A DNA stretch of 64,000 nucleotides from Geothrix sp. (lineage in GTDB: Bacteria > Acidobacteriota > Holophagae > Holophagales > Holophagaceae). Numbering within the stretch: position 1 is the stretch's first letter; every line of letters starts with the position of its first letter. Below are positions 1-8,578 of the stretch, one piece after another. Position numbers and translations under genes: made by a program. Location: the NCBI RefSeq assembly GCF_030219325.1, contig NZ_CP126625.1, positions 3,212,857-3,276,856 on the forward strand, read 5' to 3'. The notes under the pieces were generated by a model. It did no database searches and had not been told where the DNA came from. It was given only the letters and a program-made list of their open reading frames with translations.

Positions 1-779
1 GCGGGAGCGTAGACCCGCAGGGACATCCGCGTGTGGGTGGCATCCAGGGGGATCTTCCCTACGGACTGGTTCGCGCCGGTGGAGACGGTGGTACCGGCCC
101 AGGTCTCGGCCGTGGCGGACCGGTTGACCTTGCCCACCTTGTTGGAACCCCCGGCCGGATCGGTCACCACGGTGGAGTCCTCGGCGCCACCGAAGCCCGT
201 CAGGGTGTAGGTCAGGGCGGCGTCATCGAAGGTGATGGCACTGAACCCCGTGGCACCACCGCCACCGCCCGTCCCGCCAATGAACGCCACATCATCGAAG
301 TAGTAGGTCTTGGCGCCGGCCGTGGCTCCGCTCACGCCGAAGTTGAAGAAGATGGTCGCCTTGTCGTAGCTGCTGGCCACGTTCAGGGCAGTGGTTCCCG
401 TCGCCTGGTGGGCAAAGTCAAAGGTCAGGGTCTCCCAGGTGTTGGACACCGTGGTCACGGCCTCGGTCTCCACCGAAGTGGCGGGGGTGGTGTGGTCCTC
501 GACCTTGAGCCGGACGGGAATGCCTGCATTGGGGGAATAGACCCGCACGGTCATCCGGGTGTTGGCCGCATCGAAGGGGATCTTCGCAGCGAAGCCAAGG
601 GTGCCATCGGCCGTCAGGGTGGTGCCGGCCCAGGTCTCGGCCGTGGCAGACTTGACGACCTTGGCCACCTGGTTGGTGCCGCCTGCGGGATCCAGGACGA
701 TGCTGGAGTCGTCGGCGCCCCCAAACCCGAGCAGGCCGTAGTTCACGGTGGCCGAGTCGAACGTGACCGGCAGGCTCAT
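1..779 (-). repeat. Tandem protein-domain repeat inside the lipoprotein gene
   Basis: Two in-frame copies of a module of about 165 codons: copy A lies at about 779-292 and copy B at about 240 down to the window edge. Shared signatures include GFGGA(D/E)DS, DPAGG(T/S)N and SATAETWAGTT. A glycine-rich linker (GGTGGGGGATG) separates them. The divergence between copies suggests an old duplication. Confidence 0.7.
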
Positions 780-1217
780 CTGGGTCAGCACCACCGGGCG
801 GGTATCGAAAGCCTGGGTGACACTGGCGCCGCTGGTGTTGGCTACGCCGGCGGCGCTGTGGAACGCGCCCGCAGCCACGCTGACGGTCAGGGTCCCGACC
901 GAATTAGCGGGGGGAGTGACCACCAGGGTGTACTGGTTGGCCGAGACTTTGGTCGTGCTGGCAGCCCCCGTGCCGCTGGTGACCGTCACGGCCGAGGCCG
1001 GGAAGCTGCTCACGGGTTGGCTGAAGGTGAACATGAAAGTCACGGGGCCTTTGGCTGCGGTGCCGCTGGTCCCCCCGATGACCACGGCCGGCGCCGGGTT
1101 GTAGGTCTGGACGGGGGCGGGGTGAGTGGCCTTGCCGCCGCAGCTGGTCAGCAGGATCAACGGGGCTGCCAGGAGCGCCAGCGGAACCAGGAATCCTCGC
1201 AGTCGACGGCGTGTCAT
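1..1217 (-). CDS. Lipoprotein with Ig-like and tandem CBM-like domains (3' end cut by window)
   Basis: The reading frame opens at an ATG at 1217 preceded by GAGGAG and runs off the window start, so the C-terminus is missing. The N-terminus is a lipoprotein signal: basic start MTRRRLRG, hydrophobic stretch, lipobox LTSC with the modified Cys at residue 26. Residues about 35-140 resemble a bacterial Ig-like domain, rich in Thr/Val and containing TFTFSQPVSSFP. Then come two related blocks of about 165 residues, each starting with (V/I)TFD and containing LxGFGGA(D/E)DS, DPAGG and SATAETWAGTT; they look like beta-sandwich carbohydrate-binding modules. Divergent from the XylR-like regulator and next to beta-glucanase genes, so I infer a surface glucan-binding protein or glucanase. 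A catalytic domain could lie beyond the window; none is visible. Confidence 0.75.
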   Translation of the reverse strand, partial: MTRRRLRGFLVPLALLAAPLILLTSCGGKATHPAPVQTYNPAPAVVIGGTSGTAAKGPVTFMFTFSQPVSSFPASAVTVTSGTGAASTTKVSANQYTLVVTPPANSVGTLTVSVAAGAFHSAAGVANTSGASVTQAFDTRPVVLTQMSLPVTFDSATVNYGLLGFGGADDSSIVLDPAGGTNQVAKVVKSATAETWAGTTLTADGTLGFAAKIPFDAANTRMTVRVYSPNAGIPVRLKVEDHTTPATSVETEAVTTVSNTWETLTFDFAHQATGTTALNVASSYDKATIFFNFGVSGATAGAKTYYFDDVAFIGGTGGGGGATGFSAITFDDAALTYTLTGFGGAEDSTVVTDPAGGSNKVGKVNRSATAETWAGTTVSTGANQSVGKIPLDATHTRMSLRVYAP

Positions 1218-1618
1218 GGGGTCTCCTCGGATGGGTCATGGCTCATGGGCCGATGGGTGCAATCAGATGGGTGCGGGACTTGGTTCCGGCGAGCAGGCGC
1301 CGTGCGGACACTGGGCTGATGGAGGGCTGGTCAAGGTTGGGTTCTGGAAAGTGGGTTGTATATGATCTTTTTTCGTAATCTAGAATGAATTTTCAGCGCC
1401 CGCCCCTATTGTGCCTGCCCAGCTTCGAACCCTTTGCGCGTTCCCGAATCAATGGCTCAAATTCATGGATTATCTATTTTTTATCAATCAAGACCGGTGC
1501 CCTGGGCCCCCGCCCAACCCTGCCAGCCTGGGCCCCACAGAGGGCTGGTCACCCGCCAGGCTGGGGCGGTCCGACCTCCCCGATTGCCAAAAATCTAGAC
1601 AGGCTGCAATCTCTTTTC
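1218..1618. promoter_or_regulatory. Divergent intergenic region between lipoprotein and regulator
   Basis: About 400 bases without a supported gene. Most is GC-rich, but two AT-rich patches stand out, around 1357-1395 and 1455-1490, unlike the surrounding sequence. They are the likely places for divergent promoters and operator sites of the XylR-like regulator. I see no convincing -35/-10 pair. The frame of the regulator stays open back to 1385, but that part has no family resemblance. Confidence 0.4.
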
Positions 1619-2797
1619 ATGCCCAAGAACCGCCACATCGCCCTCCTGGTCCCCGCCTCTGGGGGCTACAGCCGCGGCGTCTGCCAGGGTGTGGCCACCT
1701 ATGCCCTTGAGCACGATGACTGGCTGATCTTCCCCTACGAGCGGGCCGAGGTTACCAAGCTGCCGGCCTGGCTCAAGAAGGGCCACATCGACGGGCTCAT
1801 CGGTTTCATCTCAACGCCCGAGCTGGGCCGCCAGATCTCCTCCCTGGGCGTCCCAGTGGTGGACGTGCAGGGAGAGGGTAACTGCCCCGCCTCCCCAGTG
1901 ATCGACACCGATGCCGAAGCGGTGGCCCAGCTGGCGGCGGACTTCTTCCTCCAGGCTGGCTTCAACAACTTCGCCTTCGGGGGCTATCCCGGCATCTTCT
2001 TCTCGGACCGGCGGTCAGCCGCCCTGGTGAGGATTCTCGAGGCCCAGGGCCGGCAGGTGCACTGCTACGCACCCCCTGAGAAGGTGGCGGCGACCATCAA
2101 GATGCAGTTCCAGGAGCTGCGTGGCCTGGAATACGAGGCGGCCCTGGCCGCCTGGCTCTCGAAGCTCCCGAAGCCCGTGGCCATCCTCGCCTGCAACGAC
2201 ATCCGCGGCCAGCAGATCATCACCGCCTGCCGGGACCTGGGCATCTCCATGCCCTCGGATGTCTCCGTGATCGGCGTGGACAACGACGAGATCCTCTGTC
2301 GCCTCTGTCGCCCCACACTCACCAGCATCGCACCCAACATCGAGGGCATCGGCCAGATGGCCGCTGACATGCTGAACCGCATGCTGGACGGCGAGCCCGT
2401 CCCGCCGATCCTGCACCGCGTGGCCCCCTTGCGCATCGTCGAGCGGCAGTCCACGGACATCACCACGGCCCAGGATCCCCTGGTCCTGGCGGCATCTCGC
2501 CTCATCCGCGACCGGGCCTGCCACGGTATCTCGGTGGACCAGATCTGCGAGCTGGTGGACTGCTCCCGCTCCACCCTGGACAACCTGTTCAAGAAGCACC
2601 TGGGCCGGCCCGTGGCCCAGGAGATGCTCCGCATCCGGCTGAACCGCGGCATGCGCCTACTGGAGGACTCCAGCCTCGCCATCGAGGAGGTGGCCAGGGA
2701 ATGCGGGTTCACCTCGGCCACCTACTTCTGCCGGTTCTTCAAGCGGGAGGCGGGCACCACTCCGGCCCTCTACCGGACGCAGTTTGCCCGGCGCTGA
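1619..2797 (+). CDS. XylR-like AraC-family transcriptional regulator with sugar-binding domain
   Basis: Product of 392 residues, the same length as E. coli XylR. Residues about 5-270 form a LacI/periplasmic-binding-protein-type sugar sensor (starts MPKNRHIALLVP; contains ACNDIRGQQI and VIGVDNDEILC). Residues about 285-390 are an AraC helix-turn-helix pair, including IEEVARECGFTSATYFCRFF. The ATG at 1619 was chosen because the open frame upstream (from 1385) is proline-rich and unlike the family; no clear ribosome-binding site precedes it. It sits between the lipoprotein (divergent) and the GH81 gene (convergent), so it probably controls the beta-glucan locus in response to a sugar. The real ligand is unknown. 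Confidence 0.88.
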   Translation: MPKNRHIALLVPASGGYSRGVCQGVATYALEHDDWLIFPYERAEVTKLPAWLKKGHIDGLIGFISTPELGRQISSLGVPVVDVQGEGNCPASPVIDTDAEAVAQLAADFFLQAGFNNFAFGGYPGIFFSDRRSAALVRILEAQGRQVHCYAPPEKVAATIKMQFQELRGLEYEAALAAWLSKLPKPVAILACNDIRGQQIITACRDLGISMPSDVSVIGVDNDEILCRLCRPTLTSIAPNIEGIGQMAADMLNRMLDGEPVPPILHRVAPLRIVERQSTDITTAQDPLVLAASRLIRDRACHGISVDQICELVDCSRSTLDNLFKKHLGRPVAQEMLRIRLNRGMRLLEDSSLAIEEVARECGFTSATYFCRFFKREAGTTPALYRTQFARR

Positions 2798-2815
2798 AGC
2801 TTTGCATCCTGCGGC

Positions 2816-5107
2816 TCACGGCACCCCGGCAGGTGGGGCAGCCGTGGTCTCCGCCAGGCTTCGCGGGGGAACTGGGAGCTGCGTGCCATCGCTGAACCGC
2901 ACCGGGAGGGGCGCACTTCCCGCATTGAAGGCCAGGTAGGTCCGCCGGCCGTCGGGTTTCCGGAACACGGCGTAGAGGGCCGTATCCGCAGTGACCGAGA
3001 CATCCGGCAGCCCCATGCGCTCCAGGTTCAGCAGCCAGTGCAGCGTGTGGGACCGGGTGTTGCCGAGTTCCACGGCGCCCCACCGGTTCCACTGGGCCAG
3101 CGCGGCGGGGGGATCGGCCAGGGCCAGGTACTCGGCAAAGACATCCTGCCAGATGTCGGGCGGGTCGGGGCGCCGGCCGCGGGTGGCCCAGGCGGCACTC
3201 TGGGCCGGCAGCTCCGCCAGGCTGCGCTTCACGAAGCCCGGGTCCTTGCCCAGGTAAAGTGAGGCTGTCGTCAGGGGCAGCAGGTTGATGCCCTTGATCT
3301 GCCTTGGCTCGTCCGTCCACCAGGTGTTGTGAGCGAACTTGCCGCCGAAGAGCATGCTCACCTCGCTGTTCCGGTACTCGGGTGGCAGTACCTGGCGGTC
3401 CAGGTCGAACCAGTAGGTCTGGATTCCCTTGATCTCGCTTGAATACAGCCAGATGCCGAGGTCCCGCAGGGCCCGGTCGCCGGTGACCTCCGCCCAGAGG
3501 ATCAGGCCCGCCCAGGCGTTCACCGCCTCACTGGAGCTCTCCTGGTTGTTGCCGAAGGGGCCGAGGCCGACGCCCGAGGCCCAGGAGTGGCTCTCATAGG
3601 GGTCAAAGTTCCGCAGGAAGGGAAATTCCGAGCCCCCGCGGGTGGGCGTGGCGATGTCGGCCACGAGCTTGTCCACCAGCCCGCCCCACCTGTCCTTGGC
3701 GGCCCAGGCGGGGTCGCGCAGCGCGATCTGGGCCATGGCGAAGATCCAGTAGCCGTAGTGGAAGTGGTGGTCGTTGACCTGCTCGACGCTGAAGTACTCC
3801 TCGGGATAGGCGACCAGGGTCCCGAGTGTCCGGGTATAGCGGAAGTAGGTCTTCCGGTCCGTGCCCGAGAACCACTGCTCGACCCGGCCCTTCAGCAGCT
3901 TGAGCAGCGCGTCGCGCGCCTCGAGGTCACCTTGCTGCTCCGCGACATTCATCAGCTGGATGATGCGCTGCAGGCCCTTGCCCTGCCAGTAGGGACCGTT
4001 GCCGATCTCCAGCATCATAGGCCGGGCCCGGCGCACATCAGCCTTGAGGAGGTCGGCCAGCTCGGCCGCCCGGGGGGTGCCCTTCACGCCGGGCCACCAG
4101 GGCAGCAGCCCCGGATAGGCCACCCGGGTGGTGAAGCCCGCGGCTGGGAGCACCAGGATGCGGCCCCGGAGGGTGTCATAGCCCGGCCCCAGCTGGCCCT
4201 GGATGGCGGCATTCCCGGACCACTGGTGGGGGTAGAGCCCCAGGAGCGGCCTGGCCTCCGCCCCCTCCACGGCCAGCACGGTTGCCTCGAAGCGTGTCTC
4301 GACGGTGCTCGTGGCGGCGTCGTAGTGCCAGGAAACCCGCGTGTCCTCGAGGAACGCGTAGGCATGGCGGGTGAAGAGGGCAAGGGTTTCCGGCCGCTCA
4401 TCGGGCAGGGCCGCCGCGGAGAAGTGCTCCCGGCCGGTAGGCATGCGCGCCAGCCACTGCCGGTCGGAAACCTGCTCCCAGCGCACCCCCGTGGGACCGA
4501 AGAACGCGTACACCTTCCCCTTGACCCGCAGGGCCAGGACCCGCGGATCCTCCTGGGAGGGCAGGCGGACCCCGACCTCGGGCAGGCCGACCTGCACATC
4601 CCCCCGCGAGACCCGCAGGTAGGCGTAGGGACTGCCGTGGGCGATGGTGGCCTCCATCCGGTCTTCGCCCCTGGAGAAGTCGATGCCGATGGACCAGTCG
4701 CCGGCCTTGCCCAAGCGCGCCGGTCCGGGCACGAAGGCCACCGGGCTGATGAGGACCGGATCCGCATGCGGGTAGTGGATCTCCGTGTCCTTGCGCTCAG
4801 TGGCGACCACGGTCTTCACGGGCAGGGACATCTCCAAGCCCGCGGCGACAGCCCTGAAGGTGAGGGGCTGAGCGAAGATGGCCTCCGGCGTCCGGTTGAA
4901 GATGAGGGTGGAATACCACTGGCTCGTCTGGGCCGCGGTCTTCAGCAGCGCCTCCGTCCTCATGGGGGCGGGCGGCACGTCCTTGTCGCTGCCCAGGGCG
5001 TCCAGCCGGTAGGCGCCGGCCCCGACCTTGACCGTCTGGGATGCTCCCGTGACCGTCAGCAGCAACCCGAAGAGCCCCAGCCGCAAGAACCTCCAGGTCG
5101 AGTTCAT
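2816..5107 (-). CDS. GH81 endo-beta-1,3-glucanase, secreted
   Basis: Predicted to hydrolyse internal beta-1,3 bonds of laminarin-type glucan outside the cytoplasm. Product 763 residues, opening with a signal peptide (MNSTWRFLRLGLFGLLL). GH81 hallmarks: YSTLIFNRTPEAIFAQPLTF near residues 65-85, NDHHFHYGYWIFA near 444, and the catalytic region NNQESSSEAVNAW near 518-530, where the Glu residues belong. The start at 5107 has AAGGAG seven bases upstream; an in-frame ATG 26 codons earlier has no such site. It is transcribed divergently from the porin and GH17-like genes, which fits a shared regulatory region. A short Pro-rich C-terminus shows no extra module. Family assignment is firm; exact substrate is inferred. 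Confidence 0.88.
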   Translation of the reverse strand: MNSTWRFLRLGLFGLLLTVTGASQTVKVGAGAYRLDALGSDKDVPPAPMRTEALLKTAAQTSQWYSTLIFNRTPEAIFAQPLTFRAVAAGLEMSLPVKTVVATERKDTEIHYPHADPVLISPVAFVPGPARLGKAGDWSIGIDFSRGEDRMEATIAHGSPYAYLRVSRGDVQVGLPEVGVRLPSQEDPRVLALRVKGKVYAFFGPTGVRWEQVSDRQWLARMPTGREHFSAAALPDERPETLALFTRHAYAFLEDTRVSWHYDAATSTVETRFEATVLAVEGAEARPLLGLYPHQWSGNAAIQGQLGPGYDTLRGRILVLPAAGFTTRVAYPGLLPWWPGVKGTPRAAELADLLKADVRRARPMMLEIGNGPYWQGKGLQRIIQLMNVAEQQGDLEARDALLKLLKGRVEQWFSGTDRKTYFRYTRTLGTLVAYPEEYFSVEQVNDHHFHYGYWIFAMAQIALRDPAWAAKDRWGGLVDKLVADIATPTRGGSEFPFLRNFDPYESHSWASGVGLGPFGNNQESSSEAVNAWAGLILWAEVTGDRALRDLGIWLYSSEIKGIQTYWFDLDRQVLPPEYRNSEVSMLFGGKFAHNTWWTDEPRQIKGINLLPLTTASLYLGKDPGFVKRSLAELPAQSAAWATRGRRPDPPDIWQDVFAEYLALADPPAALAQWNRWGAVELGNTRSHTLHWLLNLERMGLPDVSVTADTALYAVFRKPDGRRTYLAFNAGSAPLPVRFSDGTQLPVPPRSLAETTAAPPAGVP

Positions 5108-5397
5108 GGAAACTCCTTGGTAATTTTGATCATTGCATGAAGTTTTTTGTGTTTCGGTCGAGCATCGTATACCCAAAATACTCAATCACCCAAGGGATAA
5201 AGCGCGATGAAAAATCGACCATAAAAATGAAAAAAGACAATTTACTTCCCCTATTTTTGAATCACCCTTGATCAGCTTCTGCACCATCCATCCTCGATAC
5301 TCGCGAACCAGCGGGGGGCGCTGTACGGGTTTGATGGCCCCCCTGCACCCTCCATCCCGCCCCTCTCCATCACCGGACCTTTCTGAGAAGGCTCCCC
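5108..5397. promoter_or_regulatory. AT-rich divergent promoter region of GH81 and porin genes
   Basis: A 290-base intergenic region that is strikingly AT-rich from about 5110 to 5275. It contains an interrupted dyad: GGTCGA at 5156-5161 followed by CATCG, mirrored by CGATG at 5205-5209 and TCGACC at 5215-5220, a candidate operator between the two transcription units. It must hold promoters in both directions. Exact -35/-10 boxes could not be fixed. Confidence 0.45.
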
Positions 5398-6771
5398 ATG
5401 CACACGCCAACCCTGCGGACCGTCACGGAACGCGACCAGCCCCCCCTCCCCCGCTTGAGCCCGAGCCGCCTGGGCACCTGGGCCGTCCTCCTGCTCGTGG
5501 GCTGCTGGGGCGGGCCGGTGGCCCGGGCCCAGCAGGCCCTCCAATACGGACCCTTCAGCCTGAACGCGTTTGCCAAGTACGAGGGCGCCCGCACCAGCAA
5601 CTTCAACGAAAACCTCCAGCTCTACCCGGAGGCGACCAAGCAACAGCAGTGGGCCGACCAGCTGGTGCCGGGCACCCGCTACGGCACCGAGCCCACCAAC
5701 GTCTGGCTCTTCCAGCCCTGGCTGGGCGTCAAGTTCGACCTGGGCGGCGGGTTCAAGGCCTCCGCCATGCTGAGCCAGCGCTGGCGGGGCGGCATGGGGG
5801 TGCCAAGCACGGTCGACGTCCCCGGCTTCCTCTATGAAGAGAATGTGGCGATCAGCCACGAGGACTACGGTCGGCTGGCCGTGGGCAAGATGGTCGCCCG
5901 GGGCTGGAGCGTGGCGGACTACCCCTACGGCACGGCCGTGGGACTGGCCAATGAGTGGGCTCAGAGCGGCGCCGGTTACGGCCTGCTCACCAAGGCCATC
6001 CGCTACACGTCCCGCCCCTTCGACATCTTCAACGGCGATCTCGTGCTGGAGGCGACCTACGACCAGGGCAACACCGCCTTCAAGATCCACAAGCCCCGGT
6101 TCTGGGAGTTCTATGGGCAGTACCACAATGCCGGTCTGGTGGTGGATGTCATCGTCCAGGACACCCGGAACGGGAATCCCCAGGCCTGGGGCCACGGCCC
6201 CTTCACGGGGCTAACGCCCTTCCCCCAAGACGATGCCAAGATCGGCGGCGCAGGCCAGGGCATGGCCATGGTGATGGCCCGGTACGACCTCGACGCGCAC
6301 TGGCAGGTGTCCGGCGGCCTCCGGTCGAACCGCTGGAGCGGCGCCGACGCGGTGATCACCGTGGCCGGCCCCCCCGCCCAGTGGAACGACATGTTCAACG
6401 TGGACTGGGGCGGCACCCGGGACGGAGTCGCCAACCCCGGCTACTCCGCCACCTCCACGGACGGCTTTGCGGCCCTGCGGTACCGACGGGAGAAGTGGTC
6501 CGCCTGGCTCGCCGGCCAGATCCTGGGCACCGCCTCCACCTCCAACCCCTCCGAGCGGGGCCAGAGCAACTGGGCCAACTTCAACACCCTGGGGTTCCAG
6601 TACGAGTTCGGACGCGGTCTCTCGGCCTATGCCGGCGTCGGCATGGTCCGCTATGGCCGCCTGGGCCTCTCTCCGATGTCCATGCCCACGAATTCCGCCT
6701 TCACCGGGGTCGATTCCCGGGTCAGCAGGAGCGGCAACTGGGCGCTGTTCGGCCTCCTCTACGTCCTCTGA
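5398..6771 (+). CDS. Outer-membrane beta-barrel (porin-like) protein of the glucan locus
   Basis: Product of 457 residues. The N-terminus is a long signal sequence with a hydrophobic core (TWAVLLLVGCWG) and a likely cleavage after ARAQ near residue 45. The rest is alternating hydrophobic/polar sequence rich in Gly, Tyr, Trp and Asn (YGPFSLNAFAKYEGARTSNF; FQYEFGRGLSAYAGVGMVRY), typical of outer-membrane barrels, and it ends in a strand-like segment (GNWALFGLLYVL). The start has GAGAAGG upstream. It precedes the GH17-like gene by 19 bases, so the two are co-transcribed. I infer a channel for gluco-oligosaccharides released by the glucanases; no specific porin family was recognised. Confidence 0.7.
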   Translation: MHTPTLRTVTERDQPPLPRLSPSRLGTWAVLLLVGCWGGPVARAQQALQYGPFSLNAFAKYEGARTSNFNENLQLYPEATKQQQWADQLVPGTRYGTEPTNVWLFQPWLGVKFDLGGGFKASAMLSQRWRGGMGVPSTVDVPGFLYEENVAISHEDYGRLAVGKMVARGWSVADYPYGTAVGLANEWAQSGAGYGLLTKAIRYTSRPFDIFNGDLVLEATYDQGNTAFKIHKPRFWEFYGQYHNAGLVVDVIVQDTRNGNPQAWGHGPFTGLTPFPQDDAKIGGAGQGMAMVMARYDLDAHWQVSGGLRSNRWSGADAVITVAGPPAQWNDMFNVDWGGTRDGVANPGYSATSTDGFAALRYRREKWSAWLAGQILGTASTSNPSERGQSNWANFNTLGFQYEFGRGLSAYAGVGMVRYGRLGLSPMSMPTNSAFTGVDSRVSRSGNWALFGLLYVL

Positions 6772-6790
6772 GTCCAAAGGAACCCCAGCC

Positions 6791-8524
6791 ATGTCGAACA
6801 ACCTCCTCACCGTGGTCCTCCGTTCGTTCCTTGGACTCGCCCTCGTCGCCGCCCTCACCTCCTGCGGCGGCGGCGGGGTGGTGCCCGGCACCGTCGATGC
6901 CAAGTCCATCCGGCCCCTGCCCACGGAGTACCTCACCCGCACGGCCGTCGCCTACTCGCCCTACCGGACCGGCAACAACTCGACCGAGACGCCCACGGCC
7001 ACGCAGATCGCCCAGGACCTGACGCTCCTTGCCCAGGGGAACTTCACCCTGATCCGGCTGTTCGACAGCTCCGACAAGGTGGCCAAGCAGACCCTGCAGG
7101 TCATCCAGAACAACCACCTGGACATCAAGGTGCACCTGGGCTGCTGGATCTCCAGCACCAAGTACACCGCGCCCGCCGATGTGCCTGCCATCGAGAACGC
7201 CAACCAGACGGAAATCGCCCGCTGCATCGCGCTGGCGAACGCCTACCCCGACCAGGTGCTCGTGGTGAGCGTCGGCAACGAGTGCATGGTCAGCTGGGCG
7301 GGCAACCCGGTCTCCCCGGCCCAGATGGCCTCCTACATCACCCAGGTGCGGTCGGCCATCGCCCAGCCGGTTACCAGCGACGACAACTACGCCTTCTTCG
7401 CTTCTGCGCCGACCTACCTGCTCAACACCCTCGACTTCGTCTCCATTCATTCCTACGCCCTGCTGGACACCCTGTACGGGCAGCCGTGGGATTGGAAGCA
7501 GACGGACGTTCCCGCCTCGGGCCGGGCTGCCGCGATGATGGGTGCCGCGCTCGCCTTCGAGCAGCAGAACTACAGCGAGGCCCGCACCTACCTGGACAAG
7601 ACCGGCTACGCCGCGCTGCCCATCGTCATCGGCGAGACCGGCTGGAAGGCCTTGCCGACGGGGGGCGAATACGAGCGGGCCCACCCGGTCAACCAGCAGA
7701 TCTTCTTCAACCTCCTGGCCGCCTGGCGCATCTCCGGCACGGGCCCCAAGAACATCTTCTGGTTCGAGGCCTTCGATGAGCCCTGGAAGGGTGGTGACGA
7801 CGGCTGGGGCCTCTTCAATGTCAACCGCCAGGCCCGCTACGTCGTGCGCGGCCTCTACCCCGCCTCCGTCTGGGAGCCCGGCACCTACAGCGGCGCGGAT
7901 GCCCTGCACTACCTCCCCACGGTGCAGAATCCCGCGGTGACCGCCGGGAGGTACACCCTCTATGCGGAAGGCGCCACCTCCGGAGAGGCCCTGCCCGCGG
8001 CGCCCCTGGCCTGGGCCGGCTGGACCTGGAACACCTCGGCGGTGCCCACCACCACCACCGCCGCGGAGGGCACCACCAGCCTGCAGATCACGCCGGGCCC
8101 CCAGCCCTGGGGCTGGGGTGCGGCCCTGGCCTACACCAAGCATGCGGATGATCTGAGCGCCTTTGCTTCTTCCGGGTACCTGAACTTCAGCATCAAGACC
8201 ACCTACCCGGGCACCATCCTCGTCGGCTTCCAGACCGGCAACCCCATCGACCTCACCCTCTACAACGTCTTCCTCCCGCTGGCATCGGGCAGCTACGGCT
8301 ACCTCAACGACGGCGCGTGGCATGACGTGAAGATCCCCATCAGCGCCCTCACGCCGTGGGGTGTCATGGGCTCAGGGATGCCCCTGGCGTCGCTGTCGAA
8401 GCTCGACATGACCATGGTCTCCAATCCCTTCGTGGTCGCGGACGTCTTCAGCAGCACGGGCAAGCCCGCCAACAGCAATCCCACGAATCCCATCTACGTC
8501 GACCGCATCTTCTGGTCGAAGTGA
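6791..8524 (+). CDS. GH17-like beta-glucanase lipoprotein
   Basis: Product of 577 residues. Lipoprotein signal with lipobox ALTSC (Cys25). Residues about 45-365 form a GH17-type TIM barrel: LIRLFDSSDK near the first strands, acid/base Glu in VVSVGNE (about residue 163), FVSIHSYALLD, and nucleophile Glu in VIGETGWKALP (about residue 282). Residues about 385-577 look like a beta-sandwich binding module (GYLNFSIKT; DGAWHDVKIPIS). GH17 enzymes act on beta-1,3- or mixed-linkage glucans, by hydrolysis or transglycosylation. Being lipidated, it is probably anchored to a membrane. ATG at 6791 follows AAAGGAA. It lies in the operon porin-GH17-mutarotase-symporter-phosphorylase. Confidence 0.82.
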   Translation: MSNNLLTVVLRSFLGLALVAALTSCGGGGVVPGTVDAKSIRPLPTEYLTRTAVAYSPYRTGNNSTETPTATQIAQDLTLLAQGNFTLIRLFDSSDKVAKQTLQVIQNNHLDIKVHLGCWISSTKYTAPADVPAIENANQTEIARCIALANAYPDQVLVVSVGNECMVSWAGNPVSPAQMASYITQVRSAIAQPVTSDDNYAFFASAPTYLLNTLDFVSIHSYALLDTLYGQPWDWKQTDVPASGRAAAMMGAALAFEQQNYSEARTYLDKTGYAALPIVIGETGWKALPTGGEYERAHPVNQQIFFNLLAAWRISGTGPKNIFWFEAFDEPWKGGDDGWGLFNVNRQARYVVRGLYPASVWEPGTYSGADALHYLPTVQNPAVTAGRYTLYAEGATSGEALPAAPLAWAGWTWNTSAVPTTTTAAEGTTSLQITPGPQPWGWGAALAYTKHADDLSAFASSGYLNFSIKTTYPGTILVGFQTGNPIDLTLYNVFLPLASGSYGYLNDGAWHDVKIPISALTPWGVMGSGMPLASLSKLDMTMVSNPFVVADVFSSTGKPANSNPTNPIYVDRIFWSK

Positions 8525-8578
8525 GGCCTGCATGCTGACGCAGGGGACGCCGGCGCCCCAGGACCCTGGGGTGCCTCG

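Noticed and set aside
33-1319. A 428-codon plus-strand frame opposite the lipoprotein gene
   Set aside because: Gly/Arg-rich shadow of the lipoprotein, which has lipobox, ribosome-binding site and repeat structure on the minus strand.
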